This document shows positions 22,773 through 31,554 of a DNA stretch of 64,000 nt, in pieces. The position numbers and the translations under genes are program-made. Where the stretch lies: assembly GCF_009857835.1 (NCBI RefSeq), contig NZ_WWCL01000003.1, positions 186,001 to 250,000 on the forward strand, written 5' to 3'. Numbering within the stretch: position 1 is the stretch's first letter; the number at the start of each line of letters is the position of its first letter. The notes beneath the pieces were generated by a model. It made no database searches, was not told the origin of the DNA, and saw only the letters and a list, made by a program, of their open reading frames with translations. This DNA is from Duganella fentianensis. Lineage in GTDB: Bacteria > Pseudomonadota > Gammaproteobacteria > Burkholderiales > Burkholderiaceae_D.

Positions 22773-24596
22773 ATGACCCAGGCTGCATTTCCCAAGCTGC
22801 TGCGCTCGCAGATCGCTTTCGATATTGCCCGCACTATCCGCGACGGTTTCGACAAGCACTACCGCCTGTTCCGCCAGACCAGCCAGCAGGCCAAGCTGCA
22901 TTTCGAGCAGGGTGCGTGGGGCGAGGCGCAGACCGCAGCGCGCGAGCGCATCGGCTTCTACGACAAGCGCGTGCAGGAATGCGTGCAGATGCTGGAAGAC
23001 GAATACGAGCAGACCGAACTGACGGATGAAGTGTGGCGCGAGCTGAAGCTGCACTTCATCGGTATGCTGTCCGACCACAAGCAGCCGGAGCTGGCCGAGA
23101 GTTTCTTCAACTCGGTCTGCTGCAACATCCTGCACCGCAGCTACTTCCACAACGAATTCATTTTCGTCCGACCCGTCGTCTCGACCGAATACATCGAGAC
23201 GGAAGAAATTGCGCCTACCTACCGTGTGTACTATCCCGCCACGGACGGGCTGCACTACACGCTCAAGCGCATCGTCACCAACTTCCAGCTCAATGCCGAA
23301 TTCGCCGATCTGAATCGCGATATCGACCTGGTGGAAGCGCGCCTGAAATCCATCTTTGGCAACGCCAGGCTGGAGCCGAATCACCAGATCCAGGTGCTAT
23401 CGAGCCTGTTCTTCCGTAACAAGGGCGCCTATATCGTCGGCAAAGGCATTAACGGCAACCGCGAGTTCCCGTTTGTGGTGCCCATCCTGCACAACCGCCA
23501 GGGCCAGCTGGTGCTCGATACGGTGCTGTTCGATCACGAACAGATCACCATCCTGTTCTCGTTCACGCGCGCCTACTTCCTCGTCGATATGGAAGTGCCA
23601 TCGGCCTATGTGCAGTTCCTGCGCTCGCTGCTGCCGCGCAAACCGCGCAGCGAGATCTACACCATTCTTGGTCTGCAGAAGCAGGGCAAGACGCTGTTCT
23701 ACCGCGACTACCTGCAGCACCTCAAGCATTCGTCCGACCAGTTCGAGATTGCGCCCGGTATCCGCGGTCTGGTGATGCTGGTATTTGCACTGCCGTCCTT
23801 CCCGTATGTGTTCAAGGTGATCAAGGATTTCTTCCCGCCGCCTAAGGAAACTTCGCGCGCGCTGATCAAGGAAAAATACCTGCTGGTGAAACACCACGAC
23901 CGCGTGGGCCGCATGGCCGACACGCTGGAATACTCCAACGTGGCCTTCCCGCGTCACCGCTTCACGGACGATCTGGTGGACGAGCTCAAACATTTCGCCC
24001 CTTCGCTGGTCGAAGAAGATGGCGAGCAGCTCATCATCAAGCACCTGTACATCGAACGCCGCATGGTGCCGCTGAATATCTGGCTCAGCAACGCCGAGAA
24101 GGAACACGACGAAGTCCAGCTCGAACACGGCATCGTCGAATACGGCAACGCCATCAAGGAACTGGTGGCCGCCAACATCTTCCCCGGCGATATGCTGTAC
24201 AAGAACTTCGGCGTTACCCGTCACCAGCGCGTGGTGTTCTACGATTACGATGAAATCGAGTACATCACCGACTGCCAGTTCCGCGCGATTCCGCAGGCCC
24301 GCACGGAAGAAGAAGAAATGGCTTCCGAGCCGTGGTACCCGATCGGCAAGTCCGACGTGTTCCCCGAACAGTTTGGCGCTTTCCTGCTCGGTAATCCGCG
24401 CATCCGCCACTACTTCATGAAACACCATGCCGACCTGCTCACGCCCGAATGGTGGCAGGCCCGCAAGCAGCGCATACAGCAGGGCATCGTCGAAGACGTG
24501 TTCCCGTATCCGCAGTACATCCGTTTTTGCAATCAGCACACCTCAGCCCCGGCGGTGACCCCACCGCCATTTATGGAGACTCTAGAAAATGAATGA
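22773..24596 (+). CDS. aceK: Isocitrate dehydrogenase kinase/phosphatase
   Basis: A bifunctional enzyme that phosphorylates isocitrate dehydrogenase to divert isocitrate into the glyoxylate shunt and dephosphorylates it to restore the TCA cycle. At 607 residues it is slightly longer than the E. coli enzyme and is alignable throughout by eye: an N-terminal regulatory region (about 1-310), then the kinase-like domain with [16 protein letters not shown] (near 295), [14 protein letters not shown] (near 350), [23 protein letters not shown] (near 475) and a C-terminal [12 protein letters not shown]. It lies inside a leucine/acyl-CoA degradation cluster rather than with aceB/aceA and overlaps the next thiolase gene by 8 bp. 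Confidence 0.95.
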   Translation: MTQAAFPKLLRSQIAFDIARTIRDGFDKHYRLFRQTSQQAKLHFEQGAWGEAQTAARERIGFYDKRVQECVQMLEDEYEQTELTDEVWRELKLHFIGMLSDHKQPELAESFFNSVCCNILHRSYFHNEFIFVRPVVSTEYIETEEIAPTYRVYYPATDGLHYTLKRIVTNFQLNAEFADLNRDIDLVEARLKSIFGNARLEPNHQIQVLSSLFFRNKGAYIVGKGINGNREFPFVVPILHNRQGQLVLDTVLFDHEQITILFSFTRAYFLVDMEVPSAYVQFLRSLLPRKPRSEIYTILGLQKQGKTLFYRDYLQHLKHSSDQFEIAPGIRGLVMLVFALPSFPYVFKVIKDFFPPPKETSRALIKEKYLLVKHHDRVGRMADTLEYSNVAFPRHRFTDDLVDELKHFAPSLVEEDGEQLIIKHLYIERRMVPLNIWLSNAEKEHDEVQLEHGIVEYGNAIKELVAANIFPGDMLYKNFGVTRHQRVVFYDYDEIEYITDCQFRAIPQARTEEEEMASEPWYPIGKSDVFPEQFGAFLLGNPRIRHYFMKHHADLLTPEWWQARKQRIQQGIVEDVFPYPQYIRFCNQHTSAPAVTPPPFMETLENE

Positions 24597-25788
24597 TCCT
24601 ATCGTTATCGTCGGCGCCGCCCGTACCCCTATGGGCGCCTTCCAGGGCGATTTCAGCAGCAAGAGCGCACACGATCTGGGTGCCGTCGCCATTCAGGCAG
24701 CCGTAGAACGTTCCGGCATCGACGGCAAACTGGTCGAGCACGTGTATTTCGGTAACTGCCTGATGGCCGGTCAGGGTCAGGCACCGGCCCGTCAGGCCCT
24801 GCTGAAAGCAGGTCTGCCGATGTCCACCGGCGCTGTCACCCTGTCGAAAATGTGCGGCTCGGCCATGCAAGCCACCATCTTCGCGCACGACCAGCTGGTC
24901 GCTGGCAGCGCCGACGTGGTGATCGCCGGCGGCATGGAATCCATGACCAACGCACCGTATCTGGTGCCTAAGGCGCGCGGCGGCTACCGCATCGGCCACG
25001 GTATGCTGTTCGACCACATGATGTACGACGGTCTGGAAGACGCCTACTCGCGTAATGAAAAGACCGGCGAAGGCCGCTCCATGGGTACTTTCGCCGAAGA
25101 GTGCTCGGCCAAGTACGAATTCACCCGCGAAGCGCAGGACAACTTCGCCATCGAATCCGTCAAGCGCGCACAGATCGCCACCAAGGAAGGCTATTTCAAC
25201 TGGGAGATCGCACCAGTGACCGTCAGCAGCCGCGCTGGCGATGTGGTAATCGACAAGGATGAAGGCCCGCTCAAAGCCAAGATCGACAAGATTCCCACCC
25301 TGCGCGCCGCCTTCAAAAAAGACGGCACCATCACCGCTGCTTCGTCCTCGTCCATCAACGACGGCGCTGCCGCACTGGTGCTGATGCGCGCTTCGACCGC
25401 CAGACAGCTGGGCGCTACGGTGCTGGCCACCATCCATGGCCACGCTACCTTCGCGCAGGAACCGAACTGGTTCACCACCGCACCGATCGGCGCGATGGAA
25501 AAGCTGTACAAAAAAACCGGCTGGACCAGCAAGGACGTCGACCTGTTCGAGATTAACGAAGCCTTTGCTGCCGTGCCTATGGCCGCCATGCGCGACCTCG
25601 ACATCCCGCACGAGAAAGTCAACATCCACGGCGGCGCCTGCGCTCTGGGCCACCCTATCGGCGCTTCCGGTGCCCGTATCATCGTCACCCTGATCGGCGC
25701 ACTGAAACGCACCGGCGGCAAGAAGGGTGTGGCAGCACTGTGCATCGGCGGCGGCGAAGCCACGGCCATCGCCATCGAACTGGCCTAA
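24589..25788 (+). CDS. Acetyl-CoA C-acetyltransferase (thiolase)
   Basis: A 399-residue thiolase. The acylation Cys is in [13 protein letters not shown] (near residue 89), the His in the [19 protein letters not shown] block (near 350) and the second Cys in [11 protein letters not shown] (near 385). The form is that of the biosynthetic/degradative acetoacetyl-CoA thiolases of about 390 residues. In this operon it most plausibly cleaves acetoacetyl-CoA derived from leucine into two acetyl-CoA. It overlaps aceK by 8 bp and is 3 bp from the SDR gene, so the three are one transcript. Confidence 0.93.
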   Translation: MNDPIVIVGAARTPMGAFQGDFSSKSAHDLGAVAIQAAVERSGIDGKLVEHVYFGNCLMAGQGQAPARQALLKAGLPMSTGAVTLSKMCGSAMQATIFAHDQLVAGSADVVIAGGMESMTNAPYLVPKARGGYRIGHGMLFDHMMYDGLEDAYSRNEKTGEGRSMGTFAEECSAKYEFTREAQDNFAIESVKRAQIATKEGYFNWEIAPVTVSSRAGDVVIDKDEGPLKAKIDKIPTLRAAFKKDGTITAASSSSINDGAAALVLMRASTARQLGATVLATIHGHATFAQEPNWFTTAPIGAMEKLYKKTGWTSKDVDLFEINEAFAAVPMAAMRDLDIPHEKVNIHGGACALGHPIGASGARIIVTLIGALKRTGGKKGVAALCIGGGEATAIAIELA

Positions 25789-25791
25789 GGC

Positions 25792-26460
25792 ATGGCGACT
25801 GCACTCATCATCGGTGCCTCGCGCGGCATCGGTCAGGAACTGGTACGCCAGTATCTGGCCGATGGCTGGCGCGTGATCGCCACGGCCCGCAAGCCGGAAG
25901 ATACCAACGCCCTGCACGCCATGGGGGCGGAAGTGCACACGCTGGACGTCAACAACGTGGAAGCAGTAGCAGGGCTGGGCTGGAAGCTCGATGGCGAGGA
26001 GCTCGACGTCGCTTTCCTCAACGCGGGCGTGTACGGCCCGCGCCACGACGGCTTCCCCATGCAGACGGATTTCGACGCCGTGATGCACACCAATGTGCTG
26101 GCCGCCATGCGGCTGCTGCCCATCCTCGCGCCGCTAGTCTGCGCGGTAAAGGGCAAGCTGGCCGTGCTGTCCTCGCGCATGGGTTCCCTGAGCGAGCGTA
26201 ACAACCCTGGCGGTTCGCTATACCGCGCCAGCAAGGCAGCACTGAACTCCGTGCTGATCGACACGGCGCACACTTTCGGCCCGCAGGGCGCCACTTGCGT
26301 GGCCTTCCATCCGGGCTGGGTACGCACGGATATGGGCGGCGCCGAAGCCGACCTGTCGGTGCAACAGAGCGCGGCAGGCATGCGCGCAACGCTGGCGGCG
26401 CTACCCGCGACCACCAGTGCGCTCTACCTTAACTACGATGGCAAAACCATAGGCTGGTAA
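25792..26460 (+). CDS. Short-chain dehydrogenase/reductase (SDR)
   Basis: A 222-residue Rossmann-fold oxidoreductase. The nucleotide-binding motif is GASRGIGQE at the N terminus, LNAGVYGPR replaces the usual NNAG, and the catalytic Tyr-x3-Lys is SLYRASKAALN. It resembles the short CsgA-like (C-factor) SDR group; the substrate is unknown. It begins 3 bp after the thiolase and ends 47 bp before an acyl-CoA dehydrogenase, so it shares the leucine/acyl-CoA operon. Confidence 0.88.
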   Translation: MATALIIGASRGIGQELVRQYLADGWRVIATARKPEDTNALHAMGAEVHTLDVNNVEAVAGLGWKLDGEELDVAFLNAGVYGPRHDGFPMQTDFDAVMHTNVLAAMRLLPILAPLVCAVKGKLAVLSSRMGSLSERNNPGGSLYRASKAALNSVLIDTAHTFGPQGATCVAFHPGWVRTDMGGAEADLSVQQSAAGMRATLAALPATTSALYLNYDGKTIGW

Positions 26461-26507
26461 GGACACCGAGCAGTCCGAAATCATTTATACAATAACGACG
26501 AGACACC

Positions 26508-27635
26508 ATGATACTGAGCGAAGAACATCAAATGATCCGTGACGCCCTGCGCAGCTTTGCGCAGGAACGTCTGGCCCCCAACGCCGCCCGCTGGGATAAG
26601 GAGCACCACTTCCCCAAAGAAGAACTGAAGGAGCTGGCAGCACTGGGCGCTTTCGGTGTGGCCGTGCCGGAAGCACTGGGCGGTGCGGGGATGGATTATG
26701 TGTCGCTGGCTCTGGTGCTGGAAGAGATAGCTGCCGGCGACGGCGGCACCTCGACCATTATCTCCGTCAATAACTGCCCTGTGTGCAGCATCGCCATGAT
26801 GTACGCTAACGAGCAGCAGAAGCAGCAGTGGCTGCGGCCACTGGCGCAGGGCGACATGCTGGGCGCTTTCTGTCTGACCGAACCGCATACGGGTAGTGAT
26901 GCTGCCGCGCTGCGCACCACTGCTACGCGCGATGGTAATGACTATGTTCTGAACGGTACCAAGCAGTTCATCACCAGCGGCAAATATGCCGACGTAGCCA
27001 TCGTCATGGCCGTCACGGATAAAGCGGCCGGCAAGAAGGGCATCAGCGCGTTCTGGGTGCCGACCAATACGCCCGGCTACATCGTCGCAGGACTGGAACA
27101 GAAAATGGGCCAGCACTCGTCCGATACGGCGCAGATTCTGTTCGAGAACTGCCGCATTCCGGCCGAGAATCTGATTGGTGAAGAAGGTCAGGGCTACAAG
27201 ATCGCCCTGTCCGGTCTGGAAGGCGGCCGTATCGGCATCGCTTCGCAAGCGGTGGGCATGGCGCGCGCGGCCTATGAAGCAGCGCTCAGCTATGCGCGCG
27301 AGCGCGAAAGCTTCGGCAAGCCTATCTTCGAACATCAGGCCGTGCAGTTCCGCCTGTCCGATATGGCCACCCAGATCGAAGCAGCACGCCAGCTGATCCA
27401 GCATGCCGCCTCGATGAAGGATGCGGGTCTGCCCTGCCTGAAAGAAGCGGCCATGGCCAAGCTGTTCGCTTCCGAGATGGCCGAGAAGGTCTGCTCGGAT
27501 GCGATCCAGATCCATGGCGGCTATGGCTATGTGTCCGACTTCCCCGTCGAACGCATCTACCGCGATGTACGCGTGTGCCAGATCTATGAGGGCACCAGCG
27601 ATATCCAGAAACTACTGATCGCGCGCGCCCTGTAA
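26508..27635 (+). CDS. Acyl-CoA dehydrogenase (short/medium-chain type)
   Basis: A 375-residue FAD-dependent acyl-CoA dehydrogenase. Family motifs are CLTEPHTGSDAAAL (near 125), AMAKLFASEMAEKVC and IHGGYGYVSDFPVERIYRDV. The catalytic Glu is at the C terminus in CQIYEGTSDIQKLL, as in butyryl-CoA and medium-chain enzymes, and unlike the isovaleryl-CoA dehydrogenase encoded earlier in the cluster. Exact chain-length preference cannot be read. It is the last gene of the plus-strand liu/aceK run and converges on arsH with only 10 bp between. Confidence 0.92.
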   Translation: MILSEEHQMIRDALRSFAQERLAPNAARWDKEHHFPKEELKELAALGAFGVAVPEALGGAGMDYVSLALVLEEIAAGDGGTSTIISVNNCPVCSIAMMYANEQQKQQWLRPLAQGDMLGAFCLTEPHTGSDAAALRTTATRDGNDYVLNGTKQFITSGKYADVAIVMAVTDKAAGKKGISAFWVPTNTPGYIVAGLEQKMGQHSSDTAQILFENCRIPAENLIGEEGQGYKIALSGLEGGRIGIASQAVGMARAAYEAALSYARERESFGKPIFEHQAVQFRLSDMATQIEAARQLIQHAASMKDAGLPCLKEAAMAKLFASEMAEKVCSDAIQIHGGYGYVSDFPVERIYRDVRVCQIYEGTSDIQKLLIARAL

Positions 27636-27645
27636 GCGCGCCGTT

Positions 27646-28350
27646 CTAGAGCTGAGCGATCTGGCGGTTGATGGCCTTGACCGCCCGCTCGTTGCGTTCG
27701 CTGTAGCGGTCGGTCAGAAAATCGGTGCGGCCGCGCATCAGCAGCGTCATCTTGAACAGTTCTTCCATCACATCGACTACGCGCTCGTAGTAGGCCGAGC
27801 GGCGCATACGGCCTGCATCGTCGAACTCCTTGTAGGCCATCGGCACCGAAGACTGGTTAGGGATGGTGAACATGCGCATCCAGCGTCCCAGCAGGCGCAT
27901 GGTGTTGACCACATTGAACGACTGCGAACCACCGCATACCTGCATCACGGCCAGCGTGCGTCCCTGCGTGGGACGCAGCGCGCCCTGTTCCAGCGGTATC
28001 CAGTCGATCTGATTCTTCATCACGGCCGTAATCGCACCATGCCGTTCCGGGCTGCACCACACCTGACCTTCCGACCATTGTGACAGCGCACGCAGCTCCT
28101 GCACCTTGGGATGGCTTTCGTCCACGCTGCCCACCATAGGCAGTTCGGTCGGATCAAAGATTTTTACTTCGCCGCCGAAATGCTGCAGGATGCGCGCCGC
28201 TTCTTCCGTCAGAAAACGGCTGAACGAGCGCTCGCGCAGCGAACCATACAACAGCAGGAAGCGCGGTGGATGGTCATAATTCCCCACCGGTTCGAGTTGC
28301 ATCAGCGTCGGTATCGGCAGCAGATCGTGATTGATGTTCGGTAGTTCCAT
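27646..28350 (-). CDS. arsH: ArsH, NADPH-dependent FMN reductase of the ars operon
   Basis: A 234-residue flavodoxin-fold flavoprotein of the ArsH family, implicated in oxidising trivalent organoarsenicals. The FMN phosphate-binding motif is [13 protein letters not shown] (near 32-44), followed by [12 protein letters not shown] and [22 protein letters not shown]. Length and motifs are standard. It is the last gene of arsR-arsC-arsB-arsH, 9 bp after arsB. Confidence 0.94.
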   Translation of the reverse strand: MELPNINHDLLPIPTLMQLEPVGNYDHPPRFLLLYGSLRERSFSRFLTEEAARILQHFGGEVKIFDPTELPMVGSVDESHPKVQELRALSQWSEGQVWCSPERHGAITAVMKNQIDWIPLEQGALRPTQGRTLAVMQVCGGSQSFNVVNTMRLLGRWMRMFTIPNQSSVPMAYKEFDDAGRMRRSAYYERVVDVMEELFKMTLLMRGRTDFLTDRYSERNERAVKAINRQIAQL

Positions 28351-28359
28351 AGCGTCCTC

Positions 28360-29640
28360 TCAGGATAGGCGTAGCGCCAGCGCGGCAAGCGTCACCAGCA
28401 GCACGGGCACGGTCAGACAGATCCCCACGCGGAAGTAATAGCCCCACGAAATCTGCACACCCTTATTCGCCAGCACGTGCAGCCACAGCAAGGTGGCCAG
28501 ACTGCCGATAGGCGTAATCTTCGGCCCCTGATCGCTGCCGATCACATTTGCGTACACCATCGCTTCGCGCACCGCACCTTGCGCCGTGGTGGCGTCGATC
28601 GACAGTGCGCCGATCAGCACCGTCGGCAGATTATTCATGATCGATGACAGCAGCGCCGTCAGCACGCCCGTGCCCATGGCTGCGCCCCAGACGCCATACG
28701 CAGCACAGGCATTCAGCGCCTGCGTCAGATAGGCCGTCAGACCGGCATTGCGCAGACCGTACACCACCATGTACATACCCAGCGAGAAGATCACGATATG
28801 CCATGGCGCGTGGCGCAGCACTTCGCGCGTAGAAATGCGGTGTCCGCGTCCGGCTACCACCAGCAACAGCAGCGCGCCCACGGACGACGTCAGGCTGATC
28901 GGCACACCCAGGTCTTCCAGCCAGAAGAAGCCGACCAGCAGCAGCACCGAAACCCACCAGCCGGTCACAAAGGTGGCGCGGTCATGGATGGCTGTAGCGG
29001 GATCTTTAATCTGCTGCACATCGTAGGTGCTGGGCAGATCACGTCCGAAGTACCACAGCAGCACAGCCAGCGTAGCGGCGATGGCGACAAAGTTCACCGG
29101 CACCATCACGGCGGCATAGCGCGCAAAACTCACGTTGAAATAATCGGCCGAAACGATATTCACCAGATTCGATACCACCAGCGGCAGGCTGGCTGTATCG
29201 GCGATGAAGCCGGCGGCCATCACGAAAGCCAGCGTGGCCTTGCCGGAGAATTTCAGCTCGCGCAGCATGGCAATCACGATGGGCGTGAGGATCAGCGCTG
29301 CGCCGTCATTGGCGAACAGCGCCGACACGGCCGCGCCCAGCAGCACAAACAAGACAAACAGGCGCTTGACGCTACCACCGCCCCAGCGTGCCACATGCAG
29401 TGCCGACCATTCGAAGAAGCCGGCTTTGTCCATCAGCAGGCTGCTGATAATGATGGCGACAAAGGTTGCCGTGGCGTTCCAGATGATGTGCCACACCACA
29501 GGGATATCGCTGACCTGTATCACGCCTGCCAGCAGTGCCGCGATGGCCCCGGCAACGGCGCTCCAGCCGATATTCAGCCCGCGCGGCTGCCAGATCACCA
29601 GCGTGATCGTGACCAGAAAAATCAGACTTGCTGCCAGCAT
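28360..29640 (-). CDS. arsB: Arsenite efflux permease ArsB
   Basis: A 426-residue inner-membrane permease of the ArsB/NhaD superfamily with about 11-12 hydrophobic segments. It exports arsenite (and antimonite) using the membrane potential. Typical stretches are [16 protein letters not shown]-like (here [19 protein letters not shown]) and [15 protein letters not shown] with [22 protein letters not shown] near the C terminus. The ATG at 29640 shares one base with the arsC stop. No arsA is present, so transport would be ATP-independent. Confidence 0.94.
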   Translation of the reverse strand: MLAASLIFLVTITLVIWQPRGLNIGWSAVAGAIAALLAGVIQVSDIPVVWHIIWNATATFVAIIISSLLMDKAGFFEWSALHVARWGGGSVKRLFVLFVLLGAAVSALFANDGAALILTPIVIAMLRELKFSGKATLAFVMAAGFIADTASLPLVVSNLVNIVSADYFNVSFARYAAVMVPVNFVAIAATLAVLLWYFGRDLPSTYDVQQIKDPATAIHDRATFVTGWWVSVLLLVGFFWLEDLGVPISLTSSVGALLLLVVAGRGHRISTREVLRHAPWHIVIFSLGMYMVVYGLRNAGLTAYLTQALNACAAYGVWGAAMGTGVLTALLSSIMNNLPTVLIGALSIDATTAQGAVREAMVYANVIGSDQGPKITPIGSLATLLWLHVLANKGVQISWGYYFRVGICLTVPVLLVTLAALALRLS

Positions 29641-30122
29641 TATTGCGCCTCCAGCTGGCCGATACGGTCCAGCGCCTGCTTGAACGCCGCGCGGTCAGTC
29701 GCTAGCTGATCCAGCGGCAGCGCCAGAAACGCTTCGATGCGGCCGCGCAGCAGCCGATAGGCGCGCTCGAACGCGGCATCGATCTCGGCCTGCGTGCCCA
29801 CCACATGGCTAGGGTCATCCACGCCCCAGTGGGCGCGCAGCACCGAGCCCAGATAGGCCGGGCAGGTTTCGCCGGCAGCGCTGCCACACACGGTAATCAC
29901 GATATCGGGCGTGAACGGCAGGTCGTTCCACGATTTGCTGTAATAGCCATCCGTCGCAATGCCTTTGCTGGCCAGCAGCGCCAGTGCCTGCGCATTAAGC
30001 ACGCCGGTGGGCTGGCTACCGGCGCTGATCGCGTGCCAGCCGGCCGGTGCCAGATGGTTGAAAGTGGCTTCGCTAATCAGCGAGCGGCACGAGTTACCCG
30101 TGCAGAGAAACAGTACGTTCAA
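29640..30122 (-). CDS. arsC: Arsenate reductase, low-molecular-weight phosphatase type
   Basis: A 160-residue reductase converting arsenate to arsenite for export by ArsB. The P-loop [10 protein letters not shown] (Cys7, Arg13) is that of the LMW protein-tyrosine-phosphatase fold, and a further Cys lies in [16 protein letters not shown], consistent with thioredoxin-linked ArsC. The start is a TTG at 30122 that overlaps the arsR stop (TTGA), so it is translated by coupling. It lies directly between arsR and arsB. Confidence 0.93.
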   Translation of the reverse strand: MNVLFLCTGNSCRSLISEATFNHLAPAGWHAISAGSQPTGVLNAQALALLASKGIATDGYYSKSWNDLPFTPDIVITVCGSAAGETCPAYLGSVLRAHWGVDDPSHVVGTQAEIDAAFERAYRLLRGRIEAFLALPLDQLATDRAAFKQALDRIGQLEAQ

Positions 30123-30439
30123 GGTTGGCAGTTGGAAGAAGTGGGGCTGCAGGGCTGGCCGCCGCAGCAGTTTTCAGTGAGGAAGCCGATCAGGCCATTC
30201 ATGGCACCGATATCGGCGGTGTAAATCAGAAAGCGGCCCTGCTGGCGGGCAGCGATCAGGCCAGCATGGCTGAGTTCTTTCAGGTGGAAGGAGAGCGACG
30301 AGGGCGCCAGCGCCAGCTGTTCGCCGATCTTGCTGGCCGCCAGCCCGTCCGGCCCCGTCTGCACCAGCAGGCGAAAAACGGCCAGCCGGTGTTCCTGCGC
30401 CAGCGAAGCGAGCGCCGACAATGCTTGTTTGGTATCCAT
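30119..30439 (-). CDS. arsR: ArsR-family arsenic-responsive repressor
   Basis: A 106-residue winged-helix repressor of the ars operon. The HTH is ASKIGEQLALAPSSLSFHLKELSHAGLI. The classic ELCVCDL arsenic-binding motif of plasmid ArsR is absent. Instead cysteines cluster at the C terminus (Cys91, Cys92, Cys97, Cys104; TENCCGGQPC), as in the Acidithiobacillus ferrooxidans type. The start MDTKQALSAL at 30439 was chosen over a longer upstream frame. A perfect inverted repeat lies 21 bp upstream. Confidence 0.92.
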   Translation of the reverse strand: MDTKQALSALASLAQEHRLAVFRLLVQTGPDGLAASKIGEQLALAPSSLSFHLKELSHAGLIAARQQGRFLIYTADIGAMNGLIGFLTENCCGGQPCSPTSSNCQP

Positions 30440-30459
30440 GACGCCATGATAGCGTTTAC

Positions 30460-30487
30460 ATTTCGATATTTCAAATATTATCGAAAT
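30460..30487. promoter_or_regulatory. ArsR operator candidate
   Basis: ATTTCGATA (30460-30468) and TATCGAAAT (30479-30487) form a perfect 9-bp inverted repeat with a 10-bp AT-rich spacer, 21 bp upstream of the arsR ATG. Position and symmetry fit autorepression of arsRCBH. Confidence 0.75.
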
Positions 30488-30510
30488 GAAGATAAAAACC
30501 ATTCCGGAAT

Positions 30511-30536
30511 AAAAAAAGCCCGCATCGCTGCGGGCT
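30511..30536 (-). terminator. Rho-independent terminator of the ncRNA
   Basis: Perfect stem AGCCCGCA / TGCGGGCT (30517-30536) with a 4-nt loop, followed on the minus strand by seven T residues (A run at 30511-30517 on the plus strand). Confidence 0.88.
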
Positions 30537-30769
30537 CGTTCCAATGTATTACCTATGCTTTAATCGTGCCGGATCCAGTGCTATCTGCAAAGTGAACCGG
30601 TTGCATGGACGCCCAGGACTATCTGCCAGGTGCCTCCAGCGTGTAAATCGACCAACGTATCCGGAATTACAAGCCCGCGCTCTCTATTTGCTGCGATGCG
30701 CTCTTACACCAAGCGAACCGCGGCGCTAGCCTCGGGCGTGGGACTGTCTGCATTGCAAACCTCAACCAC
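30511..30769 (-). ncRNA. Non-coding RNA, possible 6S RNA (ssrS)
   Basis: A minus-strand unit with its own promoter (30776-30805) and terminator (30511-30536), about 259 nt, with no convincing reading frame. The 5' and 3' parts of the first 190 nt pair into a rod: GGTT(T)GCA with TGCAACC, ACGCCC(G)AGG with CCTGGGCGT, and GTGTAA with TTACAC near the apical part, leaving asymmetric internal loops. Rod shape, length and a CCGCGGTT/AGTCCC-like content resemble 6S RNA, which binds sigma-70 RNA polymerase. The family call is by structure and analogy, without a covariance search. It fills most of the 528-bp gap between arsR and the ORF6N gene. Confidence 0.5.
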
Positions 30770-30775
30770 AGACAA

Positions 30776-30805
30776 ACTATACCACAATATTTGTGCGCCG
30801 CACAA
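30776..30805 (-). promoter_or_regulatory. Sigma-70 promoter of the ncRNA
   Basis: Minus-strand -35 TTGTGC (30800-30805) and -10 TATAGT (30776-30781) with an 18-bp spacer; the predicted transcription start is near 30769. The spacer is AT-rich. Confidence 0.65.
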
Positions 30806-30967
30806 ATTATTTTTTGGAAAAAATCTCGCTTACTCTTTTAATTCCAAGACTTTCGCACTTATTCAAGCTCAAAAAGCCGACACCCTGAACAGATCAATAT
30901 CGACAGGATCACCCGCAATGCACACCTGACGGACATCACCGAAAAATTTTCCCTTAAGGCCGACAAA

Positions 30968-31552
30968 ATGAGCACACCGGAGTTACTAGTTCCCGATATT
31001 GATCATCGCATCCTCATCATCAGGGAGCAAAGAGTCATCCTCGATGCTGATCTTGCGAAGCTTTATGGCGTGCCAACCAAACGCCTTAACGAACAGGTCA
31101 AACGCAATCGGGCTCGTTTTCCGATGGACTTTATGTGGCAGCTTAGCCATACCGAGAAGCAGGAGGTGGTCGCAAATTGCGACCACCTCGCGCACTTGAA
31201 ATTCTCAAAAGTACTGCCCTATGCTTTTACGGAACATGGCGCGATGCAGGCCGCAAATGTTCTGGCATCCACACAAGCCATCGCGGTTGGAATTTACATA
31301 GTCCGTGCCTTTGTCCGCTTGCGTGAAATCATCACTTCACACAAGGAACTGGCTGCACGCCTGAACGAACTGGAAAACTACGCCGATCTACTCACACTTA
31401 GGCAAGAGACATTCGAGCGCCATACCCGCGATGAACTAAAAGCGATCATCACAACTTTGCGCGCCCTGATGACGACCAAGGAAACCACGAAGCGACCGAT
31501 AGGCTTCATCATCACAAACAAGCAGCCGACCAAGCCTACAGATCCTCGCTAG
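30968..31552 (+). CDS. ORF6N domain-containing protein
   Basis: A 194-residue protein with an N-terminal ORF6N domain (about 12-95, VILDADLAKLYGVPTKRLNEQVKRN, then RFPMDFMWQL and AFTEHGAMQAANVL), a DNA-binding module known from phage and mobile-element proteins. A helical region follows (ELAARLNELENYADLL), then a basic tail. Base composition is visibly less GC-rich than in the neighbours, and the gene stands alone between the ncRNA and a solute-binding protein gene, so it is probably acquired. A role is not known; no other phage genes are nearby. Confidence 0.85.
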   Translation: MSTPELLVPDIDHRILIIREQRVILDADLAKLYGVPTKRLNEQVKRNRARFPMDFMWQLSHTEKQEVVANCDHLAHLKFSKVLPYAFTEHGAMQAANVLASTQAIAVGIYIVRAFVRLREIITSHKELAARLNELENYADLLTLRQETFERHTRDELKAIITTLRALMTTKETTKRPIGFIITNKQPTKPTDPR

Positions 31553-31554
31553 GC

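Noticed and set aside
27621-27643. GCGCGC inverted repeat at the end of the acyl-CoA dehydrogenase gene as a terminator
   Set aside because: Short self-complementary stem inside the stop region without a T run; too weak to call.
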